A DNA stretch of 13,447 bases from Comamonadaceae bacterium (lineage in GTDB: Bacteria; Pseudomonadota; Gammaproteobacteria; Burkholderiales; Burkholderiaceae_C), in NCBI GenBank assembly GCA_947451445.1, contig CANFZJ010000043.1:1-13447 (forward strand), given 5' to 3'. The translations under genes and the position numbers were made by a program. The notes under the pieces were generated by a model. That model made no database searches. It saw nothing but the letters and a program-made list of their open reading frames with translations, and was not told the origin of the DNA. Positions within the stretch are counted from its first letter, which is position 1. Every line of letters begins with the position of its first letter. Positions 5,628 through 12,441 of this stretch are shown here, piece by piece.

Positions 5628-6329
5628 ATGGCTGCTAATTCTGTACAACACGCGGTCGTCACCGGCAGCAGCAGCGGCATCGGCCGCGCGATTGCCGAGT
5701 CGCTGCTGGCGGCGGGCTGGCAGGTTAGCGGGCTGGACGTGGCAGCGGCCAGCATCGTGCATGCCAGATTCACGGCGGTGGCGGCAGATTTGTCCAGCGG
5801 TGAAGACATTGCCCGGGTGGCCGCGCAGCTGCCCGCCGTGGATGCCCTGGTGCATGCCGCCGGTGTGCTGCGGGTTGGCCCGCTGGGCAGCCTGGACCAC
5901 GCAGGCGGCGCACTGATGTGGACCTTGCATGTGGATGCCGCCACGCGCTTGGCCGATGCCATCGTGCCCGCCATGGCCGCACGCGGGCGGGGCCGGGTGG
6001 TGCTGATCGGCAGCCGCGTGGCCCAGGGCATGCCGGGGCGCGGCCAGTACGCGGCCACCAAGGCGGCGCTGGTGGCCTTGGCGCGCAGCTGGGCGGCCGA
6101 GGTGGCGGCCCAAGGCGTCACGGTCAACGTCATTTCACCGGCGGCCACCGCCACCGGCATGCTGCAAGACCCGGCCCGTGCAGGCAGCGCCCCGCGCCTG
6201 CCGCCCATGGGCCGCCTGATTGAACCTGCCGAGATTGCGGCCCTGGTGGCCTACCTGCTGTCGCCCGTGGCGGCGGCCATTACCGGGCAGGACATCGCCA
6301 TCTGCGGCGGTTCGTCGCTGCCCAAATAA
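5628..6329 (+). CDS. Short-chain dehydrogenase/reductase (SDR), probably NAD-dependent
   Basis: A 233-residue classical SDR. TGSSSGIG at residues 12-19 is the dinucleotide-binding loop. Asp37 at the end of the second strand (VSGLD) favours NAD(H) over NADP(H). Ser129, Tyr141 and Lys145 (YAATK) are the catalytic triad. Two features are odd: the usual NNAG motif is HAAG (76-79), and the fourth catalytic residue, normally Asn, aligns with His101 (LHVDAATRL). Family members oxidise hydroxyl groups or reduce ketones. In this cluster it likely oxidises a hydroxy acid or polyol intermediate (inference). The ATG at 5628 was chosen over an upstream frame-open ATG at 5544 because AAGGGG (5616-5621) precedes it and the Rossmann fold starts immediately. 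The upstream part overlaps a hairpin repeat. Confidence 0.9.
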   Translation: MAANSVQHAVVTGSSSGIGRAIAESLLAAGWQVSGLDVAAASIVHARFTAVAADLSSGEDIARVAAQLPAVDALVHAAGVLRVGPLGSLDHAGGALMWTLHVDAATRLADAIVPAMAARGRGRVVLIGSRVAQGMPGRGQYAATKAALVALARSWAAEVAAQGVTVNVISPAATATGMLQDPARAGSAPRLPPMGRLIEPAEIAALVAYLLSPVAAAITGQDIAICGGSSLPK

Positions 6330-6364
6330 CGTGTTTTGCTTTCCCTTTTTTACCGAGACCCACC

Positions 6365-7531
6365 ATGAAGATTGTTGACATCCGCGAATCCACCCGCCCG
6401 ATCAAGTCGGACATCCGCAACGCCTATATTGATTTTTCCAAAATGACGCTGAGCCTGGTGGCGGTGGTGACCGATGTCATCCGCGACGGCAAGCCGGTGG
6501 TGGGCTACGGCTTCAATTCCAATGGCCGCTACGGCCAGGGCGGGCTGATCCGCGAACGCTTCTTGCCGCGCCTGCTGGAAGCCGAGCCCGCCAGTCTGCT
6601 GGACGACAGCGGTGACAACCTGGACCCGCACAAGATCTGGGCCCGCATGATGATCAACGAAAAACCCGGCGGCCACGGCGAACGCTCGGTGGCGGTGGGC
6701 ACCATCGACATGGCGGTGTGGGACGCCGTGGCCAAAATCGCCAACAAGCCGCTGTACCAGTTGCTGGCCGAGCGCTATGGCAACGGCACGCCCAACCCAC
6801 GCGTCTTTGTGTATGCCGCTGGCGGCTACTACTACCCCGGCAAGGGCGTGGAAGGCCTGCAGCGCGAGATGACCAGCTACCTGGAGCGCGGTTATTCGGT
6901 GGTCAAGATGAAGATTGGCGGGGCCACGCTGGCCGAAGACTGCGCCCGCATCGAGTCGGTGCTGAAGATCCTGGGCCCCGGCCAGCAGCTGGCGGTGGAC
7001 GCCAATGGCCGCTTCGACTTGAAGACGGCGATTGACTACGGCCGTGCGCTGTCGCAGTACCCGCTGTTCTGGTACGAAGAGGCGGGCGACCCGCTGGACT
7101 ACGAATTGCAGGCCAAGCTGGGCGAGGTCTACCAAGGCGCCATGGCCACCGGTGAAAACCTGTTTTCGATGCAGGACGCACGCAACCTGATCCGCCACGG
7201 TGGCATGCACCCCGACCGCGACTGGCTGCAGTTTGACTGCGCCCTGAGCTACGGCCTGGTCGAATACCTGCGCACGCTGGACATGCTGAAAGAAAACGGC
7301 TGGTCGCCCAGCCGCTGCATTCCGCATGGCGGCCACCAGATGTCGCTGGCGATTGCGGCAGGCTTGGGCTTGGGCGGCAACGAGAGCTACCCCGACCTGT
7401 TCCAACCCTACGGTGGCTTCCCCGACGGCGTGAAGGTGCAAAACGGTTACGTCACGCTGCCGCCGCTGCCGGGGATTGGCTTTGAGGGCAAGGCCGATTT
7501 GATCTCCGAGATGCGGGCACTGGCGGTTTGA
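6365..7531 (+). CDS. tarD: D(-)-tartrate dehydratase-like enzyme (mandelate racemase/enolase superfamily)
   Basis: A 388-residue enolase-superfamily protein that closely resembles, from memory, the structurally characterised D-tartrate dehydratase of Bradyrhizobium (389 residues). That enzyme converts D-tartrate to oxaloacetate with Mg2+. Shared phrases include VGYGFNSNGRYGQGG, INEKPGGHGERSVAVGTID and FVYAAGGYYYPGKG. The active-site set is complete: KMK at 181-183 with Lys183 as base, metal ligands Asp212, Glu238 and Glu264 (VDANGRF, YEEAGDP, ATGENLF), and His321 in PHGGHQMS. The positions are offset by one from the Bradyrhizobium enzyme as I recall it (Lys184, His322). The ATG at 6365 is 35 bases past the SDR stop, with only a weak GAGA ribosome site. 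It anchors the cluster to tartrate or a close analogue. A related acid sugar remains possible until assayed. Confidence 0.9.
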   Translation: MKIVDIRESTRPIKSDIRNAYIDFSKMTLSLVAVVTDVIRDGKPVVGYGFNSNGRYGQGGLIRERFLPRLLEAEPASLLDDSGDNLDPHKIWARMMINEKPGGHGERSVAVGTIDMAVWDAVAKIANKPLYQLLAERYGNGTPNPRVFVYAAGGYYYPGKGVEGLQREMTSYLERGYSVVKMKIGGATLAEDCARIESVLKILGPGQQLAVDANGRFDLKTAIDYGRALSQYPLFWYEEAGDPLDYELQAKLGEVYQGAMATGENLFSMQDARNLIRHGGMHPDRDWLQFDCALSYGLVEYLRTLDMLKENGWSPSRCIPHGGHQMSLAIAAGLGLGGNESYPDLFQPYGGFPDGVKVQNGYVTLPPLPGIGFEGKADLISEMRALAV

Positions 7532-7646
7532 GGCGCAGCGTAGATTTTTAGTATTTATCGGGGTTTATTGACAGCGTTTGCGCTTGTGGCGGCGGGGGTG
7601 GGTATTTAGAGTCAGCGCACTCCCATCCCACCTCCAAGGAAGCCCT
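7532..7646. other. 115-base intergenic gap, possible internal promoter region
   Basis: The gap between the dehydratase-like gene and the ThuA gene has an AT-rich left part (around 7543-7568) and a TTGACA hexamer at 7568-7573. No -10 box lies at the proper 16-18 base distance; the nearest TATTTA is 29 bases on. A small GAGT/ACTC hairpin (7609-7622) precedes the ThuA ribosome site. The ThuA-Gfo pair may have its own promoter, but I cannot place it. Confidence 0.25.
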
Positions 7647-8438
7647 GTGAAAACCAGTTTGAATGTCATCGTCTGGAACGAATATCGCCACGAACGTGAA
7701 AACGCCGCCGTCGGAGCCATCTACCCTGACGGCCTGCACACCACCATTGCCAACGCCTTGAAGGTCAGCCCCAGCGCGCTGGCTTTGAACGTCACCACCG
7801 CCACGCTGGACGAGCCCGAGCATGGCTTGACCGAAGCGCGCTTGGCCGCCTGCGACGTCCTCATCTGGTGGGGCCACAAGGTACACAACCTGGTGGATGA
7901 CGCCATCGTCGACAGGGTACAAAAACGGGTGCTGGAAGGCATGGGCCTGATCGTGCTGCACTCCGGCCATTTCTCCAAAATCTTCCGCCGCCTGATGGGC
8001 ACTAACTGCTCGCTGAAATGGCGCGAGGCGCACGAGAAAGAGCGCCTGTGGGTGGTCGAGCCTTCGCACCCTATCGCCGCCGGGCTGGGCGAATATTTCG
8101 AGTTGCCGAACGAGGAGATGTACGGCGAGCGCTTCGACATTCCGCAGCCCGACAGCACGGTGTTCATTTCGTGGTTCGAGGGCGGCGAGGTGTTCCGCTC
8201 CGGCTGCTGCTGGGAGCGCGGCCATGGCCGCATCTTCTACTTTCGCCCTGGCCATGAGGCCTACCCGACCTACTTTGATAAAAACGTGCAGCGCGTCATC
8301 GCCAATGCGGTGAACTGGGCCGCGCCCCGGGTCAACATCGTCGATGTGTGCCCCAATGCCCAGCCGCTGGAACCCATCAGCCCCAAGCCCGGCTTTGCCC
8401 ACGTCGGCATCACCCAAACCAAGGCGGATTTGGTATGA
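7647..8438 (+). CDS. ThuA domain protein
   Basis: A 263-residue protein with the glutamine amidotransferase-like ThuA fold. NVIVWNEYRHE near the start, LIWWGHKVHNLVDD in the middle, and LIVLHSGHFSKIFRRLMGT are characteristic of ThuA proteins first described in trehalose utilisation of rhizobia. Their precise chemistry is uncertain, but they often accompany sugar-oxidising Gfo/Idh/MocA enzymes. The start is a GTG at 7647, chosen because AAGGA (7636-7640) lies 6 bases upstream and the first conserved strand begins at once. An ATG further upstream (7578) would add 23 unconserved residues. The stop overlaps the next gene's ATG (ATGA at 8435-8438), so translation of the two is probably coupled. 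The gene lies 115 bases behind the dehydratase-like gene. Confidence 0.88.
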   Translation: MKTSLNVIVWNEYRHERENAAVGAIYPDGLHTTIANALKVSPSALALNVTTATLDEPEHGLTEARLAACDVLIWWGHKVHNLVDDAIVDRVQKRVLEGMGLIVLHSGHFSKIFRRLMGTNCSLKWREAHEKERLWVVEPSHPIAAGLGEYFELPNEEMYGERFDIPQPDSTVFISWFEGGEVFRSGCCWERGHGRIFYFRPGHEAYPTYFDKNVQRVIANAVNWAAPRVNIVDVCPNAQPLEPISPKPGFAHVGITQTKADLV

Positions 8439-9487
8439 ACACGACCCCCAAATTACGCGTAGGCGTCATCGGCCTGGGCATGGGCCGTGCCCACATCAAA
8501 GGTTGGCAAGAGCACCCGAACGTGGAAGTGGTGGCCATTGCCGACCCCGACGCGGTGCGGCTGGACAAGGTGGGCACTGAATTTGGCGTGGCAGGCCGCT
8601 ACGCCAGCGCCGAGGCGATGCTGGCCGCTGAACAGCTGGACGTGGTCAGCGTCTGCACGCCGAACAAGTTCCACAAAGAGCTGACCCTGGCCGCCTTGGC
8701 CGCTGGCTGCCATGTGCTGTGCGAAAAGCCCATGGCCATGAACGCGGTGGAGGGCCGCGCCATGCTGGATGCCGCCCAAGCCGCGGGCAAACGGCTGATG
8801 ATTAACTTCTCGTACCGCTTCAGCGCCGCGTCCCGCGCGCTGAAAACGCAGGTCGATGCGGGTCTGTTTGGCGACTTCTACTATGGCCGCAGCGTTTGGC
8901 ACCGCCGCCGGGGCATGCCCGGCTTTGGTGGCTGGTTTGGCACCAAGGCGCTGGCCGGGGGCGGCCCGCTGATCGACCTGGGCGTGCACCGGCTGGACCT
9001 GGCGCTGTGGCTGATGGGCTACCCCCAACCCACCTGGGTGATGGGTAGCACCTATAACCCCATCGCCAGCGCGCTGGCCCAGCAGGCCGGTAAGACGTTT
9101 GATGTGGAAGACCTGGCTGCTGGCTTCATTCGCTTTGAAAACGGCGCCACGCTGGCCTTGGAGGCCTCCTGGGCCGCCAACATCCAGGAGGCCGAGCTGA
9201 TGGAAACCCGGCTGCTGGGCACCCAAGCCGGGCTGCTGCAGAAAAACCTGCACGAGGGCTACACCTTCGACGCCCACGTGTTCACCGAAGTCAACGGTGC
9301 GCCGGTCAACATGCACCTGTGCCCGCCCACCGCCGAGGCCAAGTCGGCCATGTACGACTACGCCGAAGCCATCCTGACCGGCCAGCCGCACCCGGCAGGC
9401 GGCGACCAGGGGCTGGTGGTGATGGAAATTCTGGACGCGCTGTACGAGAGTGCGCGCACGGGGGCGCCGGTCAAGATTGGTGGCTAA
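8435..9487 (+). CDS. Gfo/Idh/MocA family oxidoreductase
   Basis: A 350-residue NAD(P)-dependent oxidoreductase. The N-terminal Rossmann fold shows GVIGLGMGRAH (residues 10-20) and ADPDA after the second strand. The family's catalytic EKP motif is at Glu97-Lys98-Pro99 (CEKPMAM). The C-terminal domain carries GGGPLIDLGVHRLDLALWL with Asp181 and His185, the usual substrate and catalysis positions. Enzymes of this family oxidise a ring or chain hydroxyl of sugars, inositols or sugar acids to a ketone. The exact substrate is unknown. Start ATG 8435 overlaps the ThuA stop by four bases and has AAGGCGG (8420-8426) upstream, inside the ThuA gene. It is the last gene of the plus-strand cluster and converges with the zntB-like gene across 54 bases that hold repeat copy D. 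Confidence 0.92.
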   Translation: MNTTPKLRVGVIGLGMGRAHIKGWQEHPNVEVVAIADPDAVRLDKVGTEFGVAGRYASAEAMLAAEQLDVVSVCTPNKFHKELTLAALAAGCHVLCEKPMAMNAVEGRAMLDAAQAAGKRLMINFSYRFSAASRALKTQVDAGLFGDFYYGRSVWHRRRGMPGFGGWFGTKALAGGGPLIDLGVHRLDLALWLMGYPQPTWVMGSTYNPIASALAQQAGKTFDVEDLAAGFIRFENGATLALEASWAANIQEAELMETRLLGTQAGLLQKNLHEGYTFDAHVFTEVNGAPVNMHLCPPTAEAKSAMYDYAEAILTGQPHPAGGDQGLVVMEILDALYESARTGAPVKIGG

Positions 9488-9489
9488 AT

Positions 9490-9538
9490 AGGCCGCTGGT
9501 GTAGGTGATACATGCGCCAGTTGCTATCAAAACAATAG
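9490..9538 (-). repeat. Dispersed AT-rich hairpin repeat, copy D (inverted)
   Basis: On the minus strand it reads CTATTGTTTTGATAG, then a GGCGC-containing tail and an AGCGGCC end, matching the order in copies A-C. The stem is CTAT/ATAG. It fills most of the 54-base gap between two converging genes, the Gfo/Idh/MocA gene and the zntB-like gene. Confidence 0.5.
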
Positions 9539-9541
9539 TGG

Positions 9542-10549
9542 TCAATCCCGCTGCCGGTACAAATACCAGGCCGCCAGCCCGGTAAACACCCCCACCATCG
9601 ACACCACCGACATAAACCCGTGCGGGTGGTCGGCCAGCGGGATACCGCCCACATTCATGCCCAGCAGGCCGGCCACGATGTTGATCGGCAGGGCCAGCAC
9701 GGTGACCATGGTCAGGGTGAAGACGCTTTTGTTGGTCTGCTCGCTGACCTGGGCGGCGATTTCTTCTTGCAGCAGCTTGATGCGCTCTTTCAGCTCGGCT
9801 AGGTCGCGGATGGTCAGGGAAAACTCTTCGGTGACCTGGCGCAGCTCTTCCAGGTCGTGCTCGCTGATCCACTGGGGTGGCAGGCGCAGCAGGCGAAACA
9901 GGGCGCCCGGCTCGGGGGCCAGCAGGCGCTGCAGCCGCACCAGTACGCGGCGCAGCTGGCCCAGATCGGCGCGCCGGTTTTGCAGGCGGCCGACCAGAAA
10001 CTTGTCTTCGATCACGTCCACTTTGACGGTGGCGTCGCGCACGATGCGCACCAGCACGTCGCCTTGTTCGTGCAGCAGGGTGTTCAAAAACGCAACGGAC
10101 GAGGCCAGCGGTTTGCCGTTTTTCACCGCGTCGCGCATCTGGTCGATGGAGCGCAGCGGGTGCGAGCGGGCGCTGATGGCCAGGTGCGGCCCCACGTTCA
10201 GCCACAGGCTGGCGATCTCGGCGGGGTCAAAGGCGAACGCGTAGGCCACGTCGTTGACCACGGCGATCAGCGTGTCGTGCGCGTCTTCGATGCGGGTCGA
10301 GCGCGAGCCCTCGTGCAGCGCTTCGAAGAACTCGGGCACCACGTCGGGCAGCTGTTTGCGGATGCAGGCCTCGGCGGCGGCATCGCTCAGGTTGAAGTGC
10401 AGCCAAACGAAATCGGCTGCGTTTTTGGCGCGGTCGTTGCCCAGCCAGGCGATGGCCTGGGCCAAATCCAGCGGCACACCGGGTGCGCCGCCTTCGAACA
10501 GGTAGCCGCAGAGCAGGCCGTTTTTGTCCGATCCGTAGTGAATGTCCAT
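9542..10549 (-). CDS. zntB: CorA-family metal transporter, ZntB-like
   Basis: A 335-residue inner-membrane protein. The long N-terminal cytoplasmic part is rich in charged helices, including a coiled-coil-like LAELKERIKLLQEEIAAQVS before the membrane. Two transmembrane segments follow: about 274-296, ending at the family signature Gly297-Met-Asn, and about 311-331. The short loop NVGGIPLADHPHGF lacks the acidic MPEL of magnesium CorA and fits the ZntB zinc transporter branch (E. coli ZntB is 327 residues). Expected role: proton-linked movement of zinc or related divalent metals. The ATG at 10549 was chosen. A TTG start six codons upstream would overlap the pit gene. Only one base separates this start from the pit stop (TAA-G-ATG), and no own ribosome site is obvious, so translational coupling to pit is likely. 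Confidence 0.87.
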   Translation of the reverse strand: MDIHYGSDKNGLLCGYLFEGGAPGVPLDLAQAIAWLGNDRAKNAADFVWLHFNLSDAAAEACIRKQLPDVVPEFFEALHEGSRSTRIEDAHDTLIAVVNDVAYAFAFDPAEIASLWLNVGPHLAISARSHPLRSIDQMRDAVKNGKPLASSVAFLNTLLHEQGDVLVRIVRDATVKVDVIEDKFLVGRLQNRRADLGQLRRVLVRLQRLLAPEPGALFRLLRLPPQWISEHDLEELRQVTEEFSLTIRDLAELKERIKLLQEEIAAQVSEQTNKSVFTLTMVTVLALPINIVAGLLGMNVGGIPLADHPHGFMSVVSMVGVFTGLAAWYLYRQRD

Positions 10550-10550
10550 C

Positions 10551-12170
10551 TTAGAAAATCTGCGCAAACAGCCAGTACAGCGAGCCGGACAGCAAAATCG
10601 ACACCGGCAGCGTCAGCACCCAGGCCATCAGCAGGTTGCGGATGGTGGACATCTGTAGGCCCGATTGGTTGGCCGCCATGGTGCCCGCCACGCCGGACGA
10701 CAGCACGTGGGTGGTGGACACCGGCAGGCCGTACATATCCGCCGCGCCAATGGTGACCATGGCCACCAGCTCGGCGGATGCGCCTTGGGCGTAGGTGAGG
10801 TGGGTTTTGCCGATCTTCTCGCCCACGGTGACCACGATGCGCTTCCAGCCGACCATGGTGCCCAGGCCCAGCGCAATCGCTACGGCCACCTTGACCCACA
10901 GGGGGATGAACTTGGTGGCGTCGTCGATTTGGCCTTTGAAGGCTTTCAGGTTGGTCTTGGCGTCTGGACTCAGTTTGGCGGCAGGGTTTTTGTCCAAAAT
11001 GCGGATGGTTTCCGATGCCAAATACATGTCGTTGCGCATATTGGTGACGGCAGCGGCGGGCACTTTAGCCAGCGAGCCGTGTTCTTTGGCCTGCGTGCCG
11101 ATGTCGCCCACCACCACGTCCAGCGCAGGTACCACTTCGGCGGTGAGCTCTTTGGTGCGCAGGTAGGTGGTCAATGTTTCACGTGGAACAGCCGGGGCGG
11201 CAATGGTGCTGGTGTTGCGCAGCGCCTGCTGGGTGACCTGGGCCATGGCGCTGAATTGCACCACCTGGTCGGCGGGCATGGCGCGGTTGAGCGCGTAGGC
11301 CATGGGCACGGTGCCCACCAGGATCAGCATGATCAGGCCCATGCCTTTTTGGCCGTCGTTGGAGCCGTGGGCAAACGACACGCCGGTGCAGGTCAGCACC
11401 AGCAGGGCGCGGATCCACAGCGGTGGTGGCTGGTTGCCCTTGGGTTCTTCGTACAGCTCTTTGCGCTTGACCAGCGCACGCAGCGCCAGCAACAGCAGGG
11501 CAGCGCAGCCAAAGCCGACCAGTGGCGACAGCAGCAGCGAATAGCCGATCTTGGTGGCCTGCGCCCAGTCCACGCCGCTGGTACCGTCGCGGCCATGCAT
11601 CAACGCGTTGGCAATGCCCACGCCCAGAATGGAGCCGATGAGGGTGTGCGACGACGACGATGGCAAGCCCAGCAGCCAGGTGCCCAGGTTCCAGAGGATG
11701 GCGGCGATCAGCAGCGCAAACACCATGGCAAAGCCCGCGCCCGAACCCACGTGCAGGATCAACTCCACCGGCAACAGCGAGATGATGCCGAAGGCCACCG
11801 CACCGCTGGACATCAGCACGCCCAGAAAGTTGAAGAAGCCCGACCAGATAACGGCCACGTTGGGCGGCATCGAGTGGGTGTAGATCACCGTGGCCACCGC
11901 GTTGGCGGTGTCGTGGAAGCCGTTGACAAATTCAAACCCCAGCGCAATCAGCAGGGCCACGCCCAGCAGCAGGTAGGGCACCCAGGTGGTCGCCTGCGCA
12001 CCCGCTTCGCGCACGTCGCTGACCAGGCTGTAGCTGCTGAACAGCAGGCCAATCGCCAGCAAGGCGATGAATACGATGGCCGTGACCGGGCTGGTTTTTT
12101 GGTCCAGCTGGGGCCGTGACGGCGGCTGTGCCGCTGGGACAGGCGTTGCCGCCAAAGTTGCAGTGTTCAT
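10551..12170 (-). CDS. pit: PiT family inorganic phosphate transporter
   Basis: A 539-residue polytopic membrane protein for low-affinity uptake of phosphate, usually as a metal-phosphate complex. Two duplicated PiT signatures are present: NGFHDTANA at residues 83-91 and HGSNDGQKG at 268-276. LPSSSSHTLIGS (169-180) and the C-terminal LPVSTTHVLSSG are the paired helix-end motifs. Between the halves, about residues 310-430, is a hydrophilic domain with an abundance of Ala, Thr and Lys. Many beta-proteobacterial Pit proteins carry such an insertion. The ATG at 12170 was preferred over a TTG ten codons upstream. The ribosome site is weak. A Pho-box-like sequence lies 46 bases upstream and a perfect parS-like 16-mer lies inside the hydrophilic-domain coding region (11175-11190). 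The zntB-like gene follows after one base. Confidence 0.93.
   Translation of the reverse strand: MNTATLAATPVPAAQPPSRPQLDQKTSPVTAIVFIALLAIGLLFSSYSLVSDVREAGAQATTWVPYLLLGVALLIALGFEFVNGFHDTANAVATVIYTHSMPPNVAVIWSGFFNFLGVLMSSGAVAFGIISLLPVELILHVGSGAGFAMVFALLIAAILWNLGTWLLGLPSSSSHTLIGSILGVGIANALMHGRDGTSGVDWAQATKIGYSLLLSPLVGFGCAALLLLALRALVKRKELYEEPKGNQPPPLWIRALLVLTCTGVSFAHGSNDGQKGMGLIMLILVGTVPMAYALNRAMPADQVVQFSAMAQVTQQALRNTSTIAAPAVPRETLTTYLRTKELTAEVVPALDVVVGDIGTQAKEHGSLAKVPAAAVTNMRNDMYLASETIRILDKNPAAKLSPDAKTNLKAFKGQIDDATKFIPLWVKVAVAIALGLGTMVGWKRIVVTVGEKIGKTHLTYAQGASAELVAMVTIGAADMYGLPVSTTHVLSSGVAGTMAANQSGLQMSTIRNLLMAWVLTLPVSILLSGSLYWLFAQIF
11175..11190 (-). promoter_or_regulatory. parS: Candidate parS centromere site
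   Basis: On the minus strand the 16 bases read TGTTCCACGTGAAACA, which equals the well-known ParB-binding parS sequence, with the CACGTG core and flanking TGTT/AACA. It lies within pit, encoding Val-Pro-Arg-Glu-Thr through GTT CCA CGT GAA ACA. These codons are mostly unusual choices next to the GC-ending codons around them. No other CACGTG in the window has matching flanks. mnmG, commonly close to parAB in this group, begins about 1.3 kb to the right. Confidence 0.85.
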
Positions 12171-12215
12171 GGGGTGGTTTTCGTGTGGAAATGGCCCCAA
12201 GTGTCTTTTTCAGTC

Positions 12216-12233
12216 ATGACAACCCTGTGACAA
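12216..12233 (-). promoter_or_regulatory. Pho box upstream of pit
   Basis: On the minus strand: TTGTCAC-AGGG-TTGTCAT, two 7-base repeats separated by 4 bases. This matches the PhoB pattern of CTGTCAT direct repeats with a 4-base spacer (5 of 7 and 6 of 7 positions). It points toward pit, ending 46 bases before its ATG. Ten bases beyond the second repeat lies GACACT, a poor -10. PhoB therefore probably controls the pit-zntB pair. Whether it activates or represses is not visible. Confidence 0.6.
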
Positions 12234-12261
12234 GCGGGTTCTCACTGGTCTGCAAGAAAAA

Positions 12262-12313
12262 GGCCGCTGGCGCAGGTACTGCTTGCAGTAGTAGCTATAT
12301 AAAAAATAGCAAA
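12262..12313 (-). repeat. Dispersed AT-rich hairpin repeat, copy E (inverted)
   Basis: On the minus strand it begins TTTGCTATTTTTTATATAGC (stem GCTAT/ATAGC), then a tail with an internal CTGCAAGCAG palindrome and a CAGCGGCC end as in copy D. It lies in the divergent gap between pit and mnmG, between the Pho box and the mnmG leader. Confidence 0.65.
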
Positions 12314-12348
12314 TAAAGCCGATACCAACGGGCAAGAGGCTTCACCTT

Positions 12349-12354
12349 TAAAAT
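12349..12354 (+). promoter_or_regulatory. Possible -10 box for mnmG
   Basis: TAAAAT matches the sigma-70 -10 consensus at five of six positions, 88 bases before the mnmG ATG. The expected -35 position holds only CAACGG, a poor match, so the promoter call is weak. A GCTGG/CCAGC hairpin (12355-12369) follows directly and could affect the 5' leader. Confidence 0.25.
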
Positions 12355-12441
12355 GCTGGACCCCCCAGCCGAGTCTTATGCACATGTTCGTGCTTGCCGC
12401 GCCAGCGTGTCCGCTGAGGGGTTGAACCTAGGAACCTGCGT

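Noticed and set aside
6350..7441. Minus-strand open frame of 363 codons
   Set aside because: Antisense to the dehydratase-like gene, which has a full active-site set.
7568..7608. TTGACA with TATTTA, considered as a sigma-70 promoter for the ThuA gene
   Set aside because: The spacer is 29 bases, far beyond the usual 16-18.
9276..9281. CACGTG core inside the Gfo/Idh/MocA gene, considered as a second parS
   Set aside because: The flanks (CCCACGTGTTC) do not match the TGTT...AACA arms needed for parS.
10665..12119. Plus-strand open frame of 484 codons
   Set aside because: Antisense shadow of pit. The His-, Gln- and Gly-rich composition is typical of reversed GC-rich coding sequence.
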